The notes under the pieces are model-generated. The model had not been told where the DNA came from and made no database searches. It was given only the letters and a program-made list of their open reading frames with translations. DNA of 29,384 nt from a virus: positions 1-29,384 of the IMG/VR virus record IMGVR_UViG_3300005838_000883. The stretch is one strand, 5' to 3'. This document shows positions 24,907 through 29,384 of the stretch, piece after piece. Position numbers and translations under genes: made by a program. The stretch's first letter is position 1; every line of letters starts with the position of its first letter.

Positions 24907-25138
24907 TTAAAACCTCTTTAGATCCTGTATTACCTTTAAAGTATTTTTGTAATACATTTAATTTTTCATCATAGTTAGCAATAACTTGTAATTCCTTTTC
25001 AATAGTCTCTACTATATCTGGATGTTCTGCTACCCCTACTTGGTTTTCAAGTAAATTTTCCACATTGATTTTATGTTTTTCAATTTGAGCATTAAAATAC
25101 AACTCACTAACTTTAATTAAATCTTCTCGATAATTCAT
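24899..25138 (-). CDS. Small helical protein of unknown function
   Basis: A 79-residue protein, almost entirely predicted helix with heptad-like hydrophobic spacing (LIKVSELYFNAQIEKHKINVENLLE and VETIEKELQVIANYDEKLNVLQKYF). This looks like a short coiled coil or helical hairpin. I do not recognise it. The ATG shares a TAATG with the stop of the RHH protein gene, and the 3' end overlaps the GT-B gene by 8 nt, so it is in the same transcript as the 25335 promoter motif gene. Confidence 0.55.
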   Translation of the reverse strand: MNYREDLIKVSELYFNAQIEKHKINVENLLENQVGVAEHPDIVETIEKELQVIANYDEKLNVLQKYFKGNTGSKEVLNG

Positions 25139-25335
25139 TAAAATCGACTCCCACTTGCATATAGTTTATCATAGTTTTCTATTTGTTCTTTAACTACAAC
25201 ATTATTTAAATATTGATGAACTGATCTATTGACTAATTTCTGTAAATTCATTGAAGAATTAACAGTTTTGAATTTAAATTGCTCGTATAGTGTTTTTATT
25301 ATTTTAACGGATGTTAATTTTGTTTCATGCTTCAT
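25138..25335 (-). CDS. Ribbon-helix-helix-like small DNA-binding protein
   Basis: A 65-residue protein: KLTSVKIIKTLYEQFKFKTVNSSMNLQKLVNRSVHQYLNN fits the MetJ/Arc pattern of one strand (TSVKI), a first helix and a second helix ending in NRSVHQYL. Such proteins bind DNA as dimers through the strand and could regulate phage transcription. The frame extends upstream to 25413, but that would overlap the end of the SLOG gene and would run through the 21-bp promoter motif, so the ATG at 25333-25335, with AAGG close by, is preferred. The target is unknown. Confidence 0.6.
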   Translation of the reverse strand: MKHETKLTSVKIIKTLYEQFKFKTVNSSMNLQKLVNRSVHQYLNNVVVKEQIENYDKLYASGSRF

Positions 25336-25346
25336 AACCTTACCAC

Positions 25347-25367
25347 TTTTGTATATACATAAATATA
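25347..25367 (-). promoter_or_regulatory. Putative phage promoter motif, copy 2
   Basis: Minus-strand sequence identical over 21 bases to 9777-9797, ending 11 nt before the ATG of the RHH protein gene. It fills most of the 37-nt gap after the SLOG gene, one of the few gaps in this region. Its location suggests it drives the RHH protein, the helical protein and the two large glycosyltransferases. Confidence 0.55.
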
Positions 25368-25372
25368 AAACT

Positions 25373-25789
25373 TCAATCGATAACGAGTGTTTTTTTTCCA
25401 AATTTATTAGCATAATTTATCGTAGACATAGAACCCTTTGATTCAACTCCTCTTGGTATGAATGCCACGACATATTCTGAATAGATAGCAATTATTTTAT
25501 TACGAGCAAAAAAGTTTTTCACACTATATGGTCTACCATAATCCTTTTGATTCTTTGGGCAATATAAATTCCAATTTTCATGTTGTGGTGGAAACTCTTG
25601 ATACTGCATTCCCAATTCTAAAGCATATTTTTTAGCGTAATAATCAGCGCCTGTTTTACACCCACCACTAACTATAATAGTATCTGGTCCTTTCTCGGTT
25701 TTTAATTTAAATATAAATTCCTTAATCTTTCTTCGGTTTTCATATTTTCTACTACCGACTATCCCTACTCTTAAAGTATCTTTCCCCAT
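25373..25789 (-). CDS. SLOG-superfamily (DprA/YspA-like, DUF2493) nucleotide-binding protein
   Basis: A 138-residue Rossmann-like protein. VGIVGSRKY (8-16) and IIVSGGCKTGADYYAKKYA (38-56) are the two Gly-rich strand-turns of the SLOG/DUF2493 (YspA-like) family, with the second GG-x-x-x-GAD motif at about 42-49. YAKKYALELGM and a distal AFIPRG...GSMSTINYAN complete the fold. SLOG proteins bind nucleotides, NAD-like ligands or single-stranded DNA; in phages their job is mostly unknown. The gene starts inside the end of the Cas4-like nuclease gene (19-nt overlap) with GGAG eight nt upstream of ATG, so the two are coupled and might act together. Confidence 0.75.
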   Translation of the reverse strand: MGKDTLRVGIVGSRKYENRRKIKEFIFKLKTEKGPDTIIVSGGCKTGADYYAKKYALELGMQYQEFPPQHENWNLYCPKNQKDYGRPYSVKNFFARNKIIAIYSEYVVAFIPRGVESKGSMSTINYANKFGKKTLVID

Positions 25790-26634
25790 TTACAATGCTC
25801 CGTTTTTACAAACTCACAGAACTTACAAGCACTACCAGGAGAAGCATTATAATCTCTGTCTATTTTGTGGTTTCCTTCTTCATCATAGATAGCTTCACGA
25901 AATTCTGTGAATGCTTTCATGGTCTTATTGACACTAACTTTACCATTAGACGGTTCAAACCTCTGTAACCTACTGATTGGAAAATCACTTTGTTTTGCTA
26001 TCTTTCTTTTTAATATCAAGAACTCTACTGTTATCTTATCCAACGGTACATTGAATTTCTCTGAATAGAATTGTTTATATATTAATAATTGAGCTTTCTT
26101 GTAAAAGTTCTTCTTATGATAATTTGTCCAACTTCTAGTTGATGTTTTTAAATCAATGATGGTTATTCTACCTGATATCTTATTTCGTATCACTACATCA
26201 AGAAAACTTTTTAACTCTACGTTCTCTTGTAGTTCCATAGTTATAGGCAACTCAATACCAACTAACTCGTAGTTCTTTTTCATAAAATACTTACCACGAT
26301 GTTTTCTAAAGTGATCAAGTATAGCCAAACCATCTTGGTAAAACTCAATCATATCATCTTGACTACAAGGTAAGGTTTCTTGGTTTTCTTTTATCTTTGT
26401 AAACTCACTCATCATCTCTTCTTTTAATCGAGACTCCATATTAAGTTTATCAGCAGCTATAATAGAAGTGCCATACATAACCGTGAGATATTCTTGTATG
26501 ACGGTGTGGCAAGCTGATCCGAACAATGTATGAATATTACCTGTAAATGTTCCTAACTTATCTATATAACGAAGTTTCCATTTAAGGTTACATTCGTTAT
26601 AACTTACAAACTGACTATGTGATACGTGTCCCAT
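25771..26634 (-). CDS. Cas4/RecB-like PD-(D/E)XK nuclease with Fe-S cysteines
   Basis: A 287-residue nuclease of the PD-(D/E)XK superfamily. The active-site set is visible: H42 in FGSACHT, D145 in KSFLDVVIRN, D160-L-K162 in ITIIDLKTS, and Q181-x3-Y185 (QLLIY). Four cysteines at the two ends (C15 near the N-terminus; C270, C273 and C281 in ACKFCEFVKTEHC) form the pattern of the 4Fe-4S cluster in Cas4 and AddB-type nucleases. It would trim DNA ends in phage recombination or host DNA breakdown. Such stand-alone nucleases are common in T4-like marine phages. There is no cas1/cas2 nearby, so this is not a CRISPR function. Confidence 0.88.
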   Translation of the reverse strand: MGHVSHSQFVSYNECNLKWKLRYIDKLGTFTGNIHTLFGSACHTVIQEYLTVMYGTSIIAADKLNMESRLKEEMMSEFTKIKENQETLPCSQDDMIEFYQDGLAILDHFRKHRGKYFMKKNYELVGIELPITMELQENVELKSFLDVVIRNKISGRITIIDLKTSTRSWTNYHKKNFYKKAQLLIYKQFYSEKFNVPLDKITVEFLILKRKIAKQSDFPISRLQRFEPSNGKVSVNKTMKAFTEFREAIYDEEGNHKIDRDYNASPGSACKFCEFVKTEHCKWGKIL

Positions 26635-27230
26635 TATACTATCTCGTCAATCATACCATAATCCAAACAAGTCTGAGCATCCCACAATAAATCACGTTTT
26701 AATATTTCATCAAGTTTTTTCATTGGTAGTTTAGTGTATTGTTTATAAACGTCTTTTATTGTTTTCATCATTAAATCTAAGTTTTTTTTCTCATCCTCAA
26801 AATTAGAATATGTTCCCCAAAAGTTACTACTTAACTGATGAATCAACATATAAGAATTTCTACTCATAAATCTTTTCTCACCAACTACAGTTAAAAAAGT
26901 GGCAGCACTTGCTGAAAATCCATCCACGTAAGTATGAACTGGAACTTCTGTTCTTATTATCGTATCCATAGAAGCAATACCACTTACGATAGAACCCCCA
27001 CCTGAATTAATAAACAACTTTATTGACGGTGGTAATATACCAAGAGTTTTTGATAAAGTCAAGCTTTTACTTTCCATCTCCCCAATTTTTTTATTTAATT
27101 CGACACAACTATTACGATTAACACCAGAATAAAAATAAATCTTATTATCCTGTACTGATATGTGTTTATCGTTGTCGTCACCATTCGTCCTTTTAACTGG
27201 TTGTTTTTTTTCACCCCAATATCTTTCCAT
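26634..27230 (-). CDS. ClpP-family serine protease (paralogue 2)
   Basis: A 198-residue ClpP fold protein. The core is KLFINSGGGSIVSGIASMDTI (70-91), VDGFSASAATFLTVVG with catalytic Ser108, YMLIHQLSS with His131, and LKRDLLWDAQTCLDYGMIDEI with Asp180, so the triad is intact. The usual ClpP needs a ClpX/ClpA-type ATPase for protein entry; none is seen here, so it may use the host unfoldase or act on its own. It differs strongly from the other ClpP-like protein at 27883. It could serve in host takeover or virion protein maturation. TAATG overlap with the downstream nuclease. Confidence 0.88.
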   Translation of the reverse strand: MERYWGEKKQPVKRTNGDDNDKHISVQDNKIYFYSGVNRNSCVELNKKIGEMESKSLTLSKTLGILPPSIKLFINSGGGSIVSGIASMDTIIRTEVPVHTYVDGFSASAATFLTVVGEKRFMSRNSYMLIHQLSSNFWGTYSNFEDEKKNLDLMMKTIKDVYKQYTKLPMKKLDEILKRDLLWDAQTCLDYGMIDEIV

Positions 27231-27231
27231 A

Positions 27232-27414
27232 CTATTCCCAAATCCTTGCTAATCTGCGAATGAAACCCAAAATAGCTCCAAATCCAAAGGCTACTCCGGC
27301 TATTTGCAAATCACCAACATACATGGCTATTGAAGCCAAAAAGTACGCTGTGAATCTAAATACACCATAAATTGAAAATTCATTTTGTGAATATAACTTT
27401 TCTCTTCTTGTCAT
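27232..27414 (-). CDS. Small membrane protein
   Basis: A 60-residue protein with two predicted membrane helices, about 17-35 (GVFRFTAYFLASIAMYV) and 38-54 (IAGVAFGFGAILGFI), a charged N-terminus (MTRREKLYS) and a basic end (RRLARIWE). It has no recognised family. Its ATG shares a TAATG with the stop of the DUF1599-like gene and its TAG is two nt before the ClpP-2 start, so it is expressed from the same transcript as the sigma70-like promoter at 27845. Confidence 0.55.
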   Translation of the reverse strand: MTRREKLYSQNEFSIYGVFRFTAYFLASIAMYVGDLQIAGVAFGFGAILGFIRRLARIWE

Positions 27415-27821
27415 TATTTACCCCATTTTCCGTTTTTTACTATTGTTGCCATTATACCATAGTTGGACATATCCAAAAAGGCATCTTCTAATGGTTCACC
27501 CTCTACGGCATTAACTCTTCCACCAATCAACAAGGTCTTTACTCTTTGGATTTTGTCATTAATTCTGAAGAACAATCCTGTAAGAGATAGTTTTATATCT
27601 TCTTCTGTTTGTAATTGTGTTCCGACACTTATGTTGCCTGGGCCGTAATCGTGTTGCTTGTGACAGAACAATATGTATTGTTCTCTTTGTAATCTTTTAA
27701 ATTCTTCAGTCATCTGTGGCCATTCTTGTTCCATTAGTGTTACAATGTCGCCGTGGTTGCCTGTTAAATAAGAATTTACTTCTTTTTTTGTACTTGATTC
27801 TTTTATGTATGTTTCACTCAT
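27414..27821 (-). CDS. DUF1599-like (nucleotide-modification-associated) protein
   Basis: A 135-residue helical protein. ILFCHKQHDYGPGNISVG (52-69), SLTGLFFRINDKIQRVKTLL (79-98) and EPLEDAFLDMSNYGIMATIV (110-129) fit the DUF1599/Nmad1 pattern, in which 'K-x-x-DYG', 'R-x-x-DK-x-R' and 'E-x-x-x-D...D-x-x-NY' carry conserved charged residues reminiscent of MazG-type all-alpha pyrophosphatases. The family is linked to phage nucleotide modification or pool clean-up by genome context, not by proven chemistry. It is the first gene after a strong host-type promoter with GGAG six nt upstream, so it is likely expressed early. Confidence 0.75.
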   Translation of the reverse strand: MSETYIKESSTKKEVNSYLTGNHGDIVTLMEQEWPQMTEEFKRLQREQYILFCHKQHDYGPGNISVGTQLQTEEDIKLSLTGLFFRINDKIQRVKTLLIGGRVNAVEGEPLEDAFLDMSNYGIMATIVKNGKWGK

Positions 27822-27844
27822 ATTTTACTCCGATTTCATACTTG

Positions 27845-27874
27845 AATATACGACATTTTTGCCATACAAGTCAA
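27845..27874 (-). promoter_or_regulatory. Host-type sigma70 promoter
   Basis: On the minus strand: TTGACT (-35; complement of 27869-27874), an 18-nt spacer, TATATT (-10; complement of 27845-27850), predicted start near 27838, then GGAG six nt before the ATG at 27821. The match to the bacterial sigma70 consensus is close, so this should be used by host RNA polymerase soon after infection. It would drive the DUF1599-like gene, the small membrane protein and the downstream ClpP-like and nuclease genes. Confidence 0.75.
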
Positions 27875-27882
27875 GTACTTTT

Positions 27883-28449
27883 TTAAATAATTTTATCGAT
27901 GATACCATACTCTAAACATTGTTTGGCATCTAAGTATGTATCGTTTCTATTCATTCTCTTCCAAAACTTTACATCCTTGTTAGTTACTTCCGCGAGTAAC
28001 TGATTAATATCTTTTGCTAATACTTTTAAATGGTCAACACCTCTCATAACATCAGTAGATTTACCAACCTCTACTGCAGAACCCTCATGTACCATCACAG
28101 TCGAGTGGTTTGTCATTGTTCGAGTTCCTGTACCACAAGCTAATAATACTGCTGCAGCACTCATACAAGTTCCAACACAATGTGTATTAACCTTAACATC
28201 CATGTTTTGAATATAATCAACCAACCCCAACATAGCATAAACATCTCCACCATAAGAAGCGATATTAAGATTTATCGCATCTAAGTGTGGATTTACCCTC
28301 TGTAGGTAATCCAATTTAACTATTGTACTATATAAACTATCAATGTCAAATTCAAAATTCATGTATGTAGTGTTCGTATATGAATTTACACCCCACTCCA
28401 TCTCTGACATTGCGAATTGTTCTTCTTTTTTATAACCTTGTTCTGCCAT
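27883..28449 (-). CDS. ClpP-family serine protease (paralogue 1)
   Basis: A 188-residue ClpP-like protein. AINLNIASYGGDVYAMLGLVDYI (ClpP's 'I-x-S-G-G' segment, here SYGG), VGTCMSAAAVLLACG with catalytic Ser97, STVMVHEGSA with His121 and MNRNDTYLDAKQCLEYGIIDKI with Asp170 form a full triad. The start at 28449 is chosen because GGAG sits exactly six nt upstream and the ATG overlaps the upstream stop as TAATG; an ATG at 28461 lacks such a signal. It is very different from the second ClpP-like protein, so the two could form a mixed or separate complex. Confidence 0.88.
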   Translation of the reverse strand: MAEQGYKKEEQFAMSEMEWGVNSYTNTTYMNFEFDIDSLYSTIVKLDYLQRVNPHLDAINLNIASYGGDVYAMLGLVDYIQNMDVKVNTHCVGTCMSAAAVLLACGTGTRTMTNHSTVMVHEGSAVEVGKSTDVMRGVDHLKVLAKDINQLLAEVTNKDVKFWKRMNRNDTYLDAKQCLEYGIIDKII

Positions 28450-28883
28450 TACTTGCTCCATATGTTTTTAAGTTCTTTGTCTGATACACCATATTTCATT
28501 ATGATTGATGTAACCTGTTCTTTTGTTAATATTTCCAAATGTTGTTCAACCTCTCGTGTACTACATTCAAAGTAATCCACTAAATGTTCCATAGCCCATT
28601 TTTCAACTTTTGATTTCTTCTTTGATTTTGTATATCTAAGAAATGTTCTACCTCTTGGTATTATGTCAACATAAAACTGATACAAATTCTTTGGTTTTAA
28701 TTCCCAATACTTTTGTATTTCATTTACAACCTCTAACCATTCAGATTTCATACTAAGAAATCTATGTACCATATAGTTACTCCAAGTTTTTTTATCAGCA
28801 TCTGATAAGGAGTCCCAATACATAGTATTTTGAACATTAGTAATTTGTTTTATGTGGTCGAATAACGATTTTGTTTTTGCCAT
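28449..28883 (-). CDS. gp62-like sliding-clamp loader small subunit
   Basis: A 144-residue helical protein with the look of the T4-like gp62 clamp-loader subunit found in marine phages: SLFDHIKQITNVQNTMYWD, SDADKKTWSNYMVHRFLSMKSEWLEVVNEIQKYW, FYVDIIPRGRTFLRYTKSKKK, and a C-terminal TSIIMKYGVSDKELKNIWSK. gp62 works with gp44 to load the gp45 sliding clamp for the replicative polymerase. The partners would lie outside the window. The identification rests on overall pattern recognition, so an unrelated phage protein is possible. It sits directly after the third copy of the promoter motif, with AAGG five nt before the ATG. Confidence 0.65.
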   Translation of the reverse strand: MAKTKSLFDHIKQITNVQNTMYWDSLSDADKKTWSNYMVHRFLSMKSEWLEVVNEIQKYWELKPKNLYQFYVDIIPRGRTFLRYTKSKKKSKVEKWAMEHLVDYFECSTREVEQHLEILTKEQVTSIIMKYGVSDKELKNIWSK

Positions 28884-28890
28884 AATAACC

Positions 28891-28909
28891 TTTTGATATA
28901 TATAAATAG
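28891..28909 (-). promoter_or_regulatory. Putative phage promoter motif, diverged copy 3
   Basis: Minus-strand CTATTTATATATATCAAAA, seven nt before the ATG of the gp62-like gene. It keeps TATTTAT and the terminal CAAAA of the 21-bp motif at 9777 and 25347 but differs in the centre (ATATATAT against GTATATA). Position before a start codon in a rare gap supports a shared function. Confidence 0.4.
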
Positions 28910-28924
28910 AGAATATAATCTCTA
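28907..28924 (-). terminator. Weak hairpin after the oxygenase gene
   Basis: A six-bp inverted repeat TAGAGA/TCTCTA with a six-base loop, followed on the minus strand by TTTATATATAT. It lies ten nt after the stop of the 2OG oxygenase gene and touches the putative promoter motif. The stem is short and AT-rich, so it is a weak terminator candidate at best; it could also be an RNA processing or regulator site. Confidence 0.25.
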
Positions 28925-28933
28925 AAATTTAAT

Positions 28934-29384
28934 TTATTTAAAAGTGTTTCCTGCAACCCAACAAACACTTGTGTACCTTACACCTTTAGTGACTGGTGTA
29001 ACTTGGTGTCCTGCAAATGATGGAAATATAATCAATCTACCTGGTTCTGGTTCAATTATAGTATCATCAAATAATATAAAATCTCCACCCTCATATTCAT
29101 TATTTAAAAATAATACTGCAGTCATTTTAACTATACTAAAATCATCTGATGGATGAAAATCTGCGTGTGGTGTGTACCAATCTCCAACTTCATATTTATG
29201 ACCAGTATATTCATTTCTATGAATCCCACCGATATCAAATTTATAATAAAGTTGATTTGCTAGTTTAAATGCGTTCCAATATTTTGTTAATATTTCCTCA
29301 TCCGTATAGAGTGCAACATTTAAGTTACAAACTGCAGGGTCTTTTTTATACTTAGGATTAGAATCTGCACCATAGTAAACATCC
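28934..29384 (-). CDS. 2-oxoglutarate/Fe(II) oxygenase (prolyl-4-hydroxylase-like), 5' end cut by window
   Basis: About 150 C-terminal residues are visible; the start lies beyond the right edge. The double-stranded beta-helix core reads GDWYTPHADFH (metal HxD), LNNEYEGGDFILF, PGRLIIFPSFAGHQVTPVTKGVRYTSVCWV with the distal His and the 2OG-binding Arg. This matches the PKHD/P4Hc family common in marine T4-like phages, where it is thought to hydroxylate a protein side chain or another substrate; none is known here. The gene ends 50 nt before the gp62-like start, in a gap holding a weak hairpin and promoter-like motif. Confidence 0.88.
   Translation of the reverse strand, partial: DVYYGADSNPKYKKDPAVCNLNVALYTDEEILTKYWNAFKLANQLYYKFDIGGIHRNEYTGHKYEVGDWYTPHADFHPSDDFSIVKMTAVLFLNNEYEGGDFILFDDTIIEPEPGRLIIFPSFAGHQVTPVTKGVRYTSVCWVAGNTFK

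Noticed and set aside
25336-25413. Longer N-terminus for the RHH protein starting at 25413
   Set aside because: It runs through the 21-bp promoter motif and the end of the SLOG gene; the RHH fold begins at the ATG at 25335.
25771-26634. CRISPR-Cas adaptation module because of the Cas4-like nuclease
   Set aside because: No repeat-spacer array and no cas1/cas2 are present; stand-alone Cas4/RecB-like nucleases are common in phages.
28450-28461. ATG at 28461 for ClpP paralogue 1
   Set aside because: No ribosome binding site precedes it, whereas GGAG is exactly six nt before the ATG at 28449.
1-29384. tRNA, rRNA, insertion sequence, attachment site or integrase
   Set aside because: I looked for clover-leaf patterns, transposase or integrase motifs and long inverted or direct repeats and saw none.

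Overview
The window looks like part of a large, AT-rich bacteriophage genome, most likely a marine T4-like myovirus. Three things point that way. Every supportable gene lies on the minus strand, and the genes are packed with ATGA or TAATG overlaps. The right end carries phage-type genes: a gp62-like clamp-loader subunit, a Cas4/RecB-like nuclease, two ClpP-family proteases, a DUF1599-type protein, a ribbon-helix-helix protein and a 2-oxoglutarate oxygenase. There are no rRNA, tRNA, ribosomal or host housekeeping genes. The host cannot be read from the sequence.

Layout in the direction of transcription (right to left). (i) 29384-25138 is a replication/nucleotide/protein-turnover block: partial 2OG-Fe(II) oxygenase, gp62-like protein, ClpP-like protease 1, DUF1599-like protein, small membrane protein, ClpP-like protease 2, Cas4-like nuclease, SLOG-fold protein, RHH protein. 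(ii) 25138-21344 holds a small helical protein, two large GT-B glycosyltransferases, a zinc-ribbon protein and an unrecognised phage protein. (iii) 21363-1 is a long run of surface-glycan genes: about a dozen glycosyltransferases (GT2-like, GT8-like, CgeB-like), three SAM methyltransferases, four sugar-nucleotide SDR/dehydrogenase enzymes (RmlB-like, Gmd, PseB-like, a short UDP-sugar dehydrogenase), two DegT/DnrJ aminotransferases, a sulfotransferase-like protein, and a nonulosonic (sialic-like) acid module.

The nonulosonic acid module is the most striking part: a NeuB-family synthase fused to a C-terminal sugar-isomerase-like TIM barrel, a methyltransferase, a CMP-nonulosonate synthetase, and a protein resembling bacterial sialyltransferases, all consecutive. 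A PseB-like 4,6-dehydratase and two aminotransferases elsewhere in the cluster could supply precursor steps. No acetyltransferase or UDP-sugar hydrolase is recognisable, so the pathway would need host enzymes or an unrecognised activity. Together the genes could build, activate, methylate and transfer a decorated glycan, either onto the virion or onto the infected cell's surface; which one cannot be decided here.

Regulation: an almost perfect host-type sigma70 promoter precedes the DUF1599-like gene. A 21-bp sequence occurs identically at two short intergenic gaps and in a diverged form at a third, each 7-13 nt before a start codon, and is probably a phage promoter. No gene-free stretch exceeds about 65 bases.
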